DNA from: Neodiprion pinetum
Lineage: Eukaryota; Arthropoda; Insecta; Hymenoptera; Diprionidae
Length of the DNA stretch: 64,000 nucleotides
Reading direction: 5' to 3'
Assembly: GCF_021155775.2 (NCBI RefSeq)
Contig: NC_060235.2
Span: forward strand, 30,048,607-30,112,606
This document shows, piece by piece, positions 25,561 through 36,989 of the stretch. A program made the translations under genes and the position numbers. Below the pieces are notes generated by a model. The model saw only the letters and a program-made list of their open reading frames with translations, searched no databases and was not told where the DNA came from. Positions within the stretch are counted from its first letter, which is position 1. Each line of letters opens with the position of its first letter.

Positions 25561-25933
25561 CTTCGGAAAGCAGAGATGATAGATCGAAAGAATGGAAATG
25601 TATTGTTAGATGTGTAGTGGCAGTTCGTTAATGATGCTCATTTATCAAAATAAAAATCAGCACGAGTTATTCGGTGGACAGATTAGGCCGGCATGTTGGT
25701 ATCAAATCCCAAACAGGCTTCCTTGCAGACTTAGTAAACATATTCAGGGTGAATACTCAACTGTATACGACATTCCGGTTACATGAGCTTTTTGATGACC
25801 AGCGTCAATTTGAAGAATTAGTAGTTAGAAGCTCCTCCATACAAATGAATAATCGACCACGTCTGAAATGTGGACGGTTTAAAATAGCTTGCAATCACCG
25901 ATGTCTACAATGTTTAATTATCAATGAGGTTAC
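25561..25933. other. gap between two minus-strand candidate exons
   Basis: AT-rich 373 bp. A plus-strand frame of 96 codons (25674-25964) spans it with a fairly protein-like composition, but its splice signals are weak and it overlaps the minus-strand candidate. If the minus candidates are real, this is an intron. Confidence 0.3.
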
Positions 25934-26100
25934 TCAACAGGGTTTCCAGATAATCGATGACTAGACGAATCGCTGCCATTGGATTGAATTTCATCGACCA
26001 GGTTTGAAACCGGCCGAAAAACAAAATCCTCTTCCAGACATTCCCGCGGTCGTGGTATATCTACTTTCGCTATTTCGTGTATCTCCTTTTTGGATGTGGA
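25934..26100 (-). CDS. candidate internal coding exon, unknown protein
   Basis: On the minus strand an acceptor-like GTCACTTTGCTTCAG ends at 26101, followed by 167 open bases and a donor-like GA|GTAACC at 25933. The 55 complete codons give a polar peptide with KKEIHEIAKVDIPRP near its start, ECLEEDFVFRPVSNLVDEIQ in the middle, and a serine-rich end (SNGSDSSSHRLSGNPV). It reads like a disordered, acidic linker of a cytoplasmic or nuclear protein rather than an enzyme domain, and I do not recognise it. It starts on a codon boundary and ends two bases into a codon, which does not match the entry phase of the candidate at 25346-25560. One of the two is therefore wrong, or an exon lies elsewhere. 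A start codon at 26160 in the same frame is an alternative. Confidence 0.22.
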
Positions 26101-28800
26101 CTGAAGCAAAGTGACTTTTGACTCTCCAGGGACGGAAAGTGAGAGACGAGAGAATCTCATAACATTGCAGCGCAGCTCTTCAAAGTAGTGTACGTTGATC
26201 TTTTGCTGGGCAGAGCATCTGGCTCCCCGAATTACGCAACTACAGAACGTGGAATTTCACCAGCCACAGCTGGATATGCATTACCCACCCTCGTCGATTC
26301 GCGAAAGATGAAAGACGAAACAATTGGGTTGTTTTGAAAGCAATCTCCATTTTTGATTTGTATAGTATGCACAGAATCAGAAAGTAACGGTATATACCTA
26401 TGGCACACTTTCGTATGATCCGTAAATTCTTCGTATTCTGGATGAATTCTGGGAATTTATCAGACTATTTCGATTCATACTTTCCATAAGGAGTTTCTCG
26501 TGCCCCTTCGAGTTTTGGCGTGATTTTTGAATGATTCTACGCAGCTTCGACTATACATCAGCATGGATACACTCGCCCCGATTGCAGGCGAGACTTGACA
26601 GGCCTGGTAGAACTCTGAAAGGTACGAGGCGAGTTTTTCCGCCGCTACTTTTCCTCCCTCTTCGACTCCGGTGAGTGCCTCTAGAGAGTACGAGCCTCGT
26701 CGAGCCAAGGGGAGCTTCTTAAAATTCTTTTTTGTGGCTTCTTTTATTTTTATATTTCATATATTTTTTTATTTCTGCCATGCTAAAAGCTCATATGAAC
26801 TGCTATTTGAAGACGGATACGAACGGTGCGCACGACATGTTCAGATGAAAGCGCGTCTAATACGCCTACTAGCAGCAGGTGTAGATGTTATACCGGTCAG
26901 TCCAAGTTCACGGTTAGAGAGGTTAAGGAGTTTCGTATTTTAATTAACAACGTTAAACGAGCACTTCAAGTGCCCTATGCCAGGAATTAAGCAAGAGCCG
27001 ATCAAAGTACAGAGTGAAGCACTCGACTGATCGTGAAAGGCGGATTTCACCTGGAAGATTAATGATCCGATTGACTTCGACACCCTGATTTGTAACTTGA
27101 CGTGACGACATATTGGATTTATTGGATTTCTCGATACCACCAGGATGACCCGAGTTTAACGTAACTCTGCGGGATTAAAAATAACCGCCGCGTCACGTAC
27201 GGAGAGAAACTCCTCGAGTTTCCGGGGACTTATAAGAAGAGCGAGCGGTACTAGAGGTCACCATACTGGATGAACGGTCGTTGAGGCAAACAGGAGCCTC
27301 GTGGAAAATGGTACTTTGGTGTTTATTGAAACACGGGATATCGGAAAACGGTGGCGATATTGGCATGCACCCCACGAAATTCCGCAAGCCCCAGCGACCC
27401 AACGACGACGAGCGATCGAACACTCGTGCCCACGTGTAAGGAAGGCGAGGGTGAAGAGAGGCGGTTGGGGCGGAGAGGAATCCTTCCAGGACGAGGAGGA
27501 GAGCCACCCCTGCCCCCTCTGCAGGACTCCGTGAACGTAATCCCGAAGCGAGTTCTCGCAGCGCCAGATCCCAGCTGCAACGGTGCCGTTTTCAATTGTT
27601 TTTTCCCCGTCTTCCCGTTCCCGGCAGACATTCGATTATTTTTTGTCACGACTATGCCGGGTTGTTGGATGCCTTTGCATGCGGAATTGATCGGCCGGGA
27701 TCAGTTGTCGTTGAACGACGTCATTGTCGTCTCGACGATGCACGCCGCGAAGACGTTCCTCCTTGGTGTAGGCGAGAGTTTGCCTCAGCTGCTCGGGATG
27801 TCGGGGAAGCTAGAAAGCGGTGGCTTGCCAAGGAGGCGGTGGTGGTTTCTCTACGTCATTCTTTCGTATCATCCGACGGAAATATTGTGATTTATTGTGG
27901 ATCTAAGGCTTTGCGACGTGGAAAAAATAGGATTTGATAAGCTCCTCGATACTGTCCTCGTAAATCTTGGAAAGAAGAATATATGACGTATGCTCAACCA
28001 ACTCTCGTATTCGAATTGACGCCCGGAGACTTAGGCACAGGCTTACCAGAGTTATGTCCCACTATATTCTCTCTACTATGTTTCCACAGAATGCGTGTTT
28101 TGCTTTAGAGATATTCAAAAATGGAAATACACCCACAACAACTATTTCGAACAAATAGCCGTGATGTTCTCAAGCGTGCCAGGAATTGACAAAAATTCAG
28201 CACTGGCAGACCCATCGAGGGAACAGAATAGGAACAGAAAATCACTTCTACTTTAGTTCAAATCAACGAACCCTGACAACAAGAAGAAACCACTCAAGTT
28301 ATCAACGTGCGCAAGCCTATATCACCATTTGACATTTGCGATCAAAACAGAACATCCACGATATTCCTCTATATTTCTGTCATACGCATTAAAAGCTTAG
28401 CAAACGGCTTATATCGAGCAATATATATAGACAGTGCCGTTTGATTCCCGTAGGGACTTGGCCGACTTCCAGAAACGAATACGTACAAAAAAGAAAACGA
28501 GGCAAAGAAAGAAAAATTTCCTCTCTCTCAGCGGGGTGATATTTTTTCCTTCACTTAACGAGCCCGCGATATCGTGCTCATCGTTTGTTAACTAGGTATG
28601 TTCGGACGGGCGAACATCCCCCCAAAATTCCGGGTAGATATACATCGTACAGCAGGGGCAGCAGGTATTTAACAAGGTATTCTCCGAGCAAAGAAGACAG
28701 TAGCGAAGAAGTCGCGCGGAAGAGAGAACCAAGTTTCGTTGCTCCTCTTTCAGCGGAACGAAGAAAGAAAAATGTAAGAAACCGGAGGTAAAAAGCTTAA
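26101..28800. other. non-coding stretch, no gene seen
   Basis: A strong plus-strand donor-like GTGAGT (about 26671) follows a pyrimidine-rich segment. Minus-strand frames at 26475-26708 and 27323-27649 and a 179-codon plus frame at 27351-27890 have no recognisable motif and overlap each other. I see no reliable exon. Confidence 0.5.
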
Positions 28801-28817
28801 GCGGCGATAAAGTACCT

Positions 28818-28847
28818 CCCCCCCTCCCATCCCCCCCACCCCGCCCC
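28818..28847 (-). repeat. C-rich tract, possible G-quadruplex on the minus strand
   Basis: Five C runs of 7, 3, 7, 4 and 4 bases are separated by one to two bases. The complementary strand therefore has five closely spaced G runs of three or more, fitting the usual quadruplex pattern. Its function here is unknown. Confidence 0.6.
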
Positions 28848-28944
28848 TTACTTGTGAAAATTAAAAACAAGTAAACACATTACGCTCTTCGAGTTACCGC
28901 TGGCTCTGTTTTTCCTTTCACTCCACCTTCACCTCCATCTCCAG

Positions 28945-28983
28945 TTGCTGCTGCTCCTCCTCCTCCTCCTCCTCCTCCTCCTC
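28945..28983. repeat. (CTG)/(CTC)n trinucleotide repeat
   Basis: A few CTG units run into about ten TCC/CTC units. The reverse strand reads as a glutamate run in one frame, which explains a spurious acidic open frame here. Confidence 0.9.
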
Positions 28984-29216
28984 TGTTTCTTCTCCACTCG
29001 GTATTCTCGATTGTACTGCAAGCTCGAAAACGAAACGCAAAGGGCGTAAGAAGCGGCAGCTTCGTTGCAGTGGGCGAGACTGAGAGACAATGAGAAATAT
29101 TATCCCTTTTGCTTTTGTCATTCATTCCGGGATGAAACAAAAGGCATCCACCACGTCGTCGTCGCCATGTTGGCAGCAAAGTGGATCGAAAACAAAAGCC
29201 CGGTGCACCCACGGGA

Positions 29217-29217
<1 letters not shown>

Positions 29218-29247
<30 letters not shown>
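29218..29247. repeat. (GAC)x10 trinucleotide repeat
   Basis: Ten exact GAC units. In frame on the plus strand it reads as a run of aspartates, and on the minus strand as valines, which accounts for the low-complexity open frames here. It lies about 230 bp from a CTC repeat. Confidence 0.95.
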
Positions 29248-30329
29248 TACGGAATCGCGAGAGTAGGTACACACAGAAGGAACTCGACTTTCCAACGAAG
29301 GCACAGAGACACCGCCTGCCCTGCACTTCCACATGCGCCATTGTTGCTACACGGCGCGAATGTGTTTAAGCGTCCGCAAGGCGTATAGAAGAGGTAGGGA
29401 GAGGAGGATTTACACTAGTAAGAAAACAAGGTTTGCACCCCGTTAAGGAAGCTGTCCGCGGTGCATTCGCGAGTGGAAGCAATTGCAAGCATAATGCTGC
29501 ATGCGAACCGTTGCGAGGTGAATTTTCTCCGTCAATGACGTGCTTCGTTCCAAGGGGATTTTGATGAATGACATTCAAACGCATCTACAGATTGTAAAAT
29601 GCTCTTTACGGATCATTCTATAAGTCTACTCTTTCATAAGAATTGATTTCTCGTAGTTGTATTGCGTGTGACTGTATTTTTCGCAAGGAGATTGTGGTGA
29701 GGTTAAATGTAATTTATGGCCAAACATGTATCGAAGTTTAAAGGGAAATCGTTAATTCTCAATGAGAATCTAGAACGCTAAAATTTTGATACTCCGTCGT
29801 ACATAGCATAAGCTTCATGACTTCACGAACAATTAATAACTTGAATTTTGAAGAAATCTATTCGTCATGAGTATGCAGGTAGCTACGGCTATCTTGGTTC
29901 AAATTCTACATATTTTAGTCTTGTCGCCAAAAAATCAAAAAAATCGTTCCATTGTCATTGTTCCTTTTCACACGTTGGTGGGTATACGGGGGTGGACTTC
30001 GCGCTACACAGAAGAAACGCAAAGAGCCATTCGTTCTAGTAGGTGACGTTATCGTTTTACCGGTTTAAAATTCACCCCTCCCTTCTCCTCTCGGCGGGCA
30101 CGGGCGGCTTGTGTAGCTACGAATAAATCCTGAGATATTGCTAGGTAATACTGTCGCCCGCGTTCCACTACATTTCACTGGCTGTATCGGTTCACGGAAG
30201 GGGGTTCAGAAACTGTCGGAAGGAAGAGAGGAGAAAGAGAGGAGAGGAGAGGAACGGAGCGGAGTTAGGATGAAATGAGGGAAGAGTACCGACGAGACGA
30301 GACGGAAGTTTACCAGACGAGAGACACGC

Positions 30330-30342
30330 TTAGGTTAGGTTA
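30330..30342. repeat. two tandem TTAGG units
   Basis: TTAGGTTAGGTTA matches the insect telomere unit, but only two and a half copies are present inside ordinary DNA. It may be an interstitial trace or chance. Confidence 0.6.
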
Positions 30343-30484
30343 AAGAGGCTGCCGCCTCGCTTCACCCTCTTCGGGGGAACTTGGTGCCAGCTTACTTTTG
30401 TGTTAAACTCGAATGCGTTGGCTAAACTTTCCGAGGTGTTCCGTAAATACGAAATTCTCCTCCTTCCGTTCTCCTCATGATTTC

Positions 30485-30547
30485 GCTTCTTCTTCTTCTA
30501 TACTTCTTCTTTGCTTCCACTTCTCCTTCTTCCTCTTCTTCTTCCTG
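30485..30547. repeat. TTC-rich polypyrimidine tract
   Basis: About 60 bases of TTC, TCC and CTT words with few purines. It is low-complexity DNA that mimics splice-acceptor polypyrimidine tracts. Confidence 0.8.
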
Positions 30548-31751
30548 TTCCGAAGACGACGCAACGGTGTGTTTGTCCCTTAAGCGCTGACTCAATTCCT
30601 CCTTGGATCGCGCGAACAATTCCATCAGCTACCTTCCTTTCTTCTTCTTTCGTCCGCGATATTATTTACCAGGCACATGATCTATGGCTGATGGACTCAA
30701 CTCGACTCGACAAGAACATTGTTACCGGCCCGATCTGGCCGAAAACTACCCCTCTTGATGAATCCATCAATCCCCGACCCACTCCGCCAATTACTCGGTC
30801 TACCAGATTTCACCCAGCCAGCTTTCTTTTCTTTGCCCCCCTCCCTTCCAAATTATCGTTAGACCATAATTACCCGATGTAGTTACAGTACGTCGATCCG
30901 CCAGCCAGTTCTAGGCCAGCCTAGGTTAGATTAAAGAATACCGTGCTTTCACTATCACCAACTTTTTTTTGATCAGCATACATTGCACGTGCTGTGTTCC
31001 AAAGAATTTATCAAAACGATAAATCATTTCAAATGAATTTCTAATCCCATTTACTCATCACAGTTCAACACATACGCATATACACTTAAGATTCAGATGC
31101 TAATCAATCTTGGACATTTGTCACACGCATTTTTACACTCATAAAAAATTACTCAAGGATTTCCAAGGATGAACCGGTTTCGCTGTTCATTATCTCACTG
31201 CAGGTGTTAGAAAATTGCGAATATTCACAACTTCAAAGATTCATGGTACACTTGCTACAGGTGAAAAGTTAAGCGGCTATTGTCGCACGCTTCGCATAGA
31301 GAGGCTGATTTTTCATGCGCAAAAGAAGAACCTGGAAGACAAATCGCGTCAACCAATCGCGCGAATTCAGCATAAGCATCTTTGGCGAATCCTTCAGGTG
31401 TGATTTCAACATTTGCTACAGCACAATGCGGTTCATCTCCTGTTTGTACAAATGACGTTGACCAGAATTCCTCGGTAGATCTTATCGAAGTATTAGACCT
31501 CGTTTCAAACCTTTTCTCACTTTTTAGAATTGTGTAGAAACATACACAATTATAATATCGTATTCCATGCAGTAGCAATGTAGGTGTGTACATTTTTTCG
31601 TATCCTTGCTACACAGGCAGACAATCCCACGCAATTTCACCGTGTTTCGCATCGATGACTGTAAGGGTGCGCGTCATCCCAGATACCCTGCAGCGGACAA
31701 TGAGACGTTTACCCCTTAATTAGGGGCGGTTTGTGCTTCCGGTTGAAAATT

Positions 31752-31798
31752 AAAAGAAGAAGAAGAAAAAAAAAAAAAGAAACAAGAAGCAAAAAAGA
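31752..31798. repeat. A/G-rich tract
   Basis: AAGAAG units merge into a run of twelve or more A and then mixed GAA/AAG words. It is a simple homopurine tract in non-coding DNA. Confidence 0.85.
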
Positions 31799-32121
31799 TA
31801 CCGGGCCGGAAGACTGAGATAAAAGCGATTATTTCCTTACTCGGTAATCTATCGTCGTCCCCCGCAACCGTCGGCTCCTGGTTTCACACTGAAATCCTCT
31901 GCGTTGTCTATAGACAGTCGACACAACCGTGTTACCCCATATTTCTCGACTTTTTTTTTCTTCCTCCTTCCATTCACCTCGCTTTTTGTTTCAACGTACA
32001 CAGCGTATATATATTTTTCCCTCCCCTTCCCAATTATAATAAATTAGCCGAGGGCTGACTGCGCGGCGTACAGAGGTAATTCTGGAAAAAGAAGAACCGA
32101 GTGTGTCAGTCAGTTGGTCGG

Positions 32122-32163
32122 TATATAAGGTGTATAGATACAGGCGCACCCGAGCAATTTAGT
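32122..32163 (+). promoter_or_regulatory. possible TATA-type core promoter
   Basis: TATATAAGG at 32122-32130 is a good TATA box, with TCAGTCAGT just upstream and a TTAGTCC initiator-like word at 32159-32165. The spacing from TATA to that word (about 37-39) is longer than the usual 30 or so. No credible coding exon follows. Such matches are expected by chance in 64 kb, so this is only a marker for transcript mapping. Confidence 0.15.
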
Positions 32164-33619
32164 CCAAAGCAACGCCTGCTTTTTCATTTTGTTTTTACCA
32201 TTTCATACGATTTTCCAGTATCCGCTGTTCATTTCGTTACGGTATACGTACGTACGTATAATACAGGATAATTAAGCACAACGTTCGTCGCTCTTCTTCG
32301 TCTCCGCGATCTTTCGTGATATAAAAATACCACTGTGCCCTGATCCCGTTTATGACACGGGACAAACAACCCATTTCCTCTTCGTAATCCTCGGGATCTT
32401 CACAATTCGAGATCTCGCCTAAGCTTACGCTCGACAGTCTCGGGCTACACTGCCTTCTTATACCTCCACGGCGCGTATGTCGGGCAGGAAAGCACTTAGA
32501 ACGCTGTTTCGAGAACGGAACGGCGAAGAGGACGGAGAAATATCTCGCCCTCTCACTCGGAGTCCACAACACCTATCTGCCGTATAGCGATGCACCGCGT
32601 TATTTTTAGTCCGGCTAACTAATGCCGCGGCTTATTTGCCCCGCTGTCATCCAATATTTTCACTGATTAACTCTGTTTACAGCTACGTCGCCAGCGTTTA
32701 GTGTCCAATTTATATTTATTTTTTTCCCGCACAATGACCGCGGCGTAAATTAACGAAACTTAAGACCGCGATCCGGAGGTCTCGAGATGATAATTTATCT
32801 ATAACCGGTGCGAGGGCAACACCGTCGTATCGAAATACGATTGCAGTGTTAATCACACCGAGGTTCTACCGCTCTGACTCGCGATAAAAATAAGAATGGT
32901 CCAGAATGAGCTGAAAGCTTGATTGACGATACGTCAGGCTTACAGCACGACAAATAAATGAAGAAAACTAGAAGTTGGTTCGGTTGAATTTTGTTTAAAG
33001 AGTATTTCCTTGTTATTCTGAGAGAAAAATTGAAAAAATTTAAAACTGCGTTATATCAATTTCGATAGATTTAATTTTCATCCTGCCAGAATGTATAAAA
33101 TTTAGATGAAATTCACAGGATTGAAATTGTTTGCAATGTTGAAGAGATACCGTTCCGATTAAATTCACCTTAACAGACTCGACTCGGGAGTTTTTGACTC
33201 TTTGTTTTATTACTTTCCAGATTCGTAATTTTTTCATTCGATCTCGACGCCGGATTTATTGTATTAAAAAAAGTTTCGTTGCAAAGTCAAAGGTTTGCGA
33301 GCGGGAGACGCTCGACGCGTCAGGGATTAATTTGGAAAATCGGTTCTCTGCGTGGATGGCGTTGGCGGCGTTGAAATAATTCCAAGCGAAATAATTCAAC
33401 GAGACGTATACACGAATCCACGAAACGAAACAATCGTTCGAGTGGCGTTCAACAATGCTTTTAGGGGTTGCCTAAGCCGCGCATTGTTCGTTCGCGGGGT
33501 GCAAGCAAGGGGCTCCTGTCGCTTCTCGGTCCACTGCACGCGATCGCGTTCGCACGTTTCAAGACGTGGGTACCACGCGCCGGGTACGCGAATCACCCCC
33601 AACGAAACCAGGAATGAAA

Positions 33620-33676
33620 AATAATAATAACAACAACAACAACAGCAACAGCAACAACAACGACGAGGACGACGAC
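33620..33676. repeat. mixed trinucleotide cluster (AAT, AAC, CAG, GAC)
   Basis: AATAAT grades into AACAACAAC, then CAACAG units, then GACGAGGAC units. Further CAATAA words continue to about 33720. The minus strand reads as a cysteine- and tyrosine-rich 188-codon frame (33396-33962), plainly a repeat artefact. Confidence 0.85.
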
Positions 33677-35235
33677 TATGGCATAAAGAGCAACCGCAAT
33701 AATAGCAATAACAATAACGGTAGTAATATAATATTTTAATTGTCTCCTCCTCCTCCTTTATTTCCGGAAGAGAAAAAGGATACGGAGGGAGGAGAATGGA
33801 GGTGCTGTGACAGCAGAAGAAGCAGAAGAAGCAAAAGAAGGAAAACCGATTGTTCACAATATCCCGAGAGAATAACGACCAGAGAGGTATGTATAAGGAG
33901 GGCAGGTCGGTACCAATATAGGTATATCGTCGCAGTGCGAGACGCAGATTCGCAACTCGCACGACGAGATTTATATCTTCCTATTAACTGTACATAAGCG
34001 CGAAATAATCTACGTTTAGTAATTTGTCACGTGCGGTTGGTGTACGCAATTCGTTACCGCGCCGCGGCAGCGCAGCTCTTCCTCCGACTGTTCCTAACCT
34101 CTGAAAACAAATGTCTTCGTTAAGGGGGTACGCGAGCTAGCTACCTGATTGTGCACTTTGAAAAAGGCATATTCGACGATTCTTTCGAGTTTTATCGTAG
34201 ACAAGAAAACTATCTCGATTACAGTTTGACTAACCGGTGATCGTCGTAACTCAAGAGCGAGCCAAAATGAAAGCTCAATTACACCACCGTACGCTGCATA
34301 TCATTTGGACGGATTAAATCACATGTGAGGATAATCGCGGTAAGATTGTATAAATACTAATTTAGGTACACCTTCACTTGGCTAACCGTTGCGAATTTTT
34401 ACAGGTAAGGCAGGGAATTTTGAAGCGAATCAATCCTGGTTACAGTCCTCCGAGCGAATGAGCTTAGGGTTTCAACTCCATCGTCCTCCTGGTCACTGAC
34501 GGAGTATACGATATCGATAAAAGTATCCGGCGCAAACGACTCCAGAGCTGTGTGCACGATGGTAGACTTTTAGAGATATTCATCCATTCTGGGTGACGGC
34601 GTACAGGCCGAGATCCAACTGATCCTCCTCGATCCCCCGCAGCATTTTTTAGGTCTGCTTTTTCTTCTTGTCAGTTTATATGGAAAGATATCCCGACTTG
34701 AAAATGAAGCTTGAAAATTCCCGACAAAAATCAACGGTATATTGAAATTCGGTGATGGTCCGTTGTTTCTCCTTTATTTTTTTCTCAAGTAACGAAATTA
34801 CGTTTCTCACAATATTAGCGTATACCTACGACAGCACTTTCTTCTTCGCAGTGAATTATTTCAATTTCTATAATATTACAAAAACAATTCTTTACACACC
34901 GCAATTTATCATATATATTTTGCTAGAAGAACGATTGATAGTACTTGTCGATTCGGAATGATGGATTTTACAAAACACGAAATATTCTAAGCAGAAGCAT
35001 TGTATACGGGCAGACTTGAAAAATCGTTATACGAAAAGTAATTAAGCAATATTCACATAAAATATACACACGTGTATATATACGGTAATTGAAACAGGCA
35101 AAATTTCATCCACAGAATTTGAAAAGTTCGTTGAAGGCATTCGCAGTGTGGGTATGCACAATACATCCACGTCAGTCGTCACGTAGCGTGCAATGTAAAT
35201 TGTTCAATCACAACAAGCTCAACTCCGTAAGCTCG
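33677..35235. other. non-coding stretch, no gene seen
   Basis: TCC and AGA triplet-rich DNA to about 33850, then AT-rich DNA. TTAAGGGGGTACG at 34120-34132 resembles a single end of a TTAA-targeting transposon, but no partner end was found. No gene is supportable. Confidence 0.5.
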
Positions 35236-35258
35236 CCCCCCCCCCCCCCCCCCCCCCC
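35236..35258. repeat. poly-C tract (23 nt)
   Basis: Twenty-three uninterrupted C residues, followed directly by AGGCCGCGG. The C run plus AG looks like a splice acceptor, but no matching exon follows. Long homopolymers are prone to sequencing-length errors. Confidence 0.95.
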
Positions 35259-35403
35259 AGGCCGCGGTTGGGTCGTTCCGGATTTTCCATTCGTTCGCTG
35301 CGTGGAACTTCGGTCCCGGGAAAATATTAAATATTTTTTATAGAAAACCAATCCGTTTAGGGGAAGGGCGGTTAAGTTTGTCGGAGACTTAGTCGTCGAG
35401 CAC

Positions 35404-35425
35404 CTCTCTCTCTCGAGAGAGAGAG
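35404..35425. repeat. perfect 22-bp (CT)n/(AG)n palindrome
   Basis: An eleven-base CT arm joins its exact complement, an eleven-base GA arm, at a central TCGA (axis 35414/35415). The GA run continues to 35430. The dyad of GAGA/CTCTC could present binding sites for a GAGA-type factor in both orientations, or be an inverted microsatellite. Confidence 0.85.
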
Positions 35426-35430
35426 AGAGA

Positions 35431-36948
35431 CTCGAAAATATTGTCTCGCGTGTACGTGTATTACAATATTATATTATACATGTATCTGCGAGACACGATA
35501 TTACAGCAGATGGTGCAGCTGCTCGTTTTATACGCTTGTTAGTACGTCGTACTTTCGTACGTAGATCGATGGTGTAGTACAGTAATTTTTCTCTTTTTTT
35601 CCCCTTCTTCTTTTCCACTTTTTTTCGATACCCTGTTTTTACCAGGATTACGCGAGTTTGATCGACCGAATACCTCGTCGTTTCGCTCATCCATGCTCAC
35701 TTGTTGGTTGTTTGCTTCAAATAATCTTGCTGGAAAATTACACCTGATGATATCACCAGGTCAATGTCCTTACGCGAATACATTGGGGAGGGGAAAAAGA
35801 ATTAATGGGGAATTAGTGTTTCCTTTTTCAATTCTTCTTTGTTACAAAGTACGTATAAAGAATCGATTTCATCCGTTTGGTGGAACAATTTTTCGATTCA
35901 TTTTCTGTCAACCTAGATTCGTTTTCCAGCTTCTTGTACCTCGTGAGGAAATCAAGAGTAGATCATACGTCGGCTCAAATTGTCAGATGCGACGGTTGTT
36001 AGGAATCTCGTTACATTTCCTCAAACCGAGCATATAACAATCCAAGAACCGACAGGAGTTTATAGCAGAGGCCTCGACAGCAGAGCATGTAGGTCAAATT
36101 TCGTTTTACAGAATCTTTCTCTCCAGTATTCCCATCCGCGGTCAGATTTAATCCGAGAAAACTGTCGCACACGGCCACGCAGGCTGTGCACAGCCAAAGA
36201 GAAAAAGATAAATAAATGAAATTGTTTTCGCGTACTTAATTAATAGTCCAAGTTGTGCGACAAAAGATTAGACGCTAGTAACCGAAGACAATTCTTTAAC
36301 CCGAACTGGTTTTCGTTCTTCTCTTCTCTTTCCTCTTCTTCTTCCTCTGCCCGGCATGCACATTAGCATATAAATACAATTCTGATACCCCCATATACAG
36401 GTGGAAGCGAGGCAAGACTTTCGTCCCGCGAGGCAAGCGCGAGGAGGGTACTTAATCTAAACTTAAACTTGGCCAGTTAAAATGTGTTCTAGAGGCTGGA
36501 AATCCGCGTCCCTTGCACTTTCCACTTTCCAGGTATAGGGTATACGTGTAATCGCAGGCAGTAACCCACATTCGAAGAAGCCGAAGCGCGGAGCGATACC
36601 GAAAACAACCCTCGAAGAAAGTCTCACGAGCGCAGGGCGGCGGTAGAAAATTCTATCCTCGGCAATGTTTCAGAGCATCGTCCCCGCGGCTGAGTTATGC
36701 GTCCTGCTTGACCCGGGCAATTTTTCAACGGACGACGATTTTTTCGAAAGGTCGGGTCGTTTGTAACACCCGGGCGAGAAGGCGCTGCGCCAAACTCACG
36801 TCTAGCCACTGACGTCTCAATACATCACGCATACACTTTCTGTTTATTCTTCATATTTCACGCGTTCGGCTCGGAATATCGCGCCTCTCTCTCCGCCGCC
36901 AGCCCCCGGGGTTCTATTCCCCATTATCTATGTATACATACCCGTTTC

Positions 36949-36951
<3 letters not shown>
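35431..36951. other. non-coding stretch, no gene seen
   Basis: No recognisable gene. Plus-strand frames at 35693-36219 overlap in different frames and show no motif. A TTC-rich patch occurs at about 36318-36348. Confidence 0.55.
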
Positions 36952-36988
<37 letters not shown>

Positions 36989-36989
36989 G
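36952..36989. repeat. (AG)n microsatellite
   Basis: About fourteen AG units, one GGG interruption, then further GA units. It is a simple repeat within non-coding DNA. Confidence 0.95.

Larger units (their letters stand above)
28848..33619. other. non-coding stretch dominated by low-complexity DNA
   Basis: Contains CTC and GAC repeats, a pyrimidine-rich tract (30485-30547), a GA-rich purine tract (about 30210-30270), two tandem TTAGG units (30330-30342), an A/G-rich tract (31752-31798) and a TATA-like site (32122). The 153-codon minus and 107-codon plus frames at 28880-29388 run through the trinucleotide repeats and are not credible genes. From 31000 to 33600 nothing further is supportable. 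Confidence 0.5.

Noticed and set aside
27351..27890. 179-codon plus-strand frame
   Set aside because: No recognisable motif, GC-rich low-complexity N-terminal part, overlapped by other frames on both strands. This length is expected by chance in 64 kb.
28880..29388. Long frames on both strands with Glu, Asp, Val and Arg runs
   Set aside because: They are translations of the CTC and GAC repeats.
31705..31725. CCCCTTAATTAGGGG near-palindrome as a TTAA transposon scar
   Set aside because: Too short and imperfect, with no element sequence on either side.
33396..33962. 188-codon minus-strand frame, the longest in the window
   Set aside because: Its cysteine, tyrosine and phenylalanine runs come from the AAC/CAG/GAC and TCC repeats. 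No domain and no splice context.
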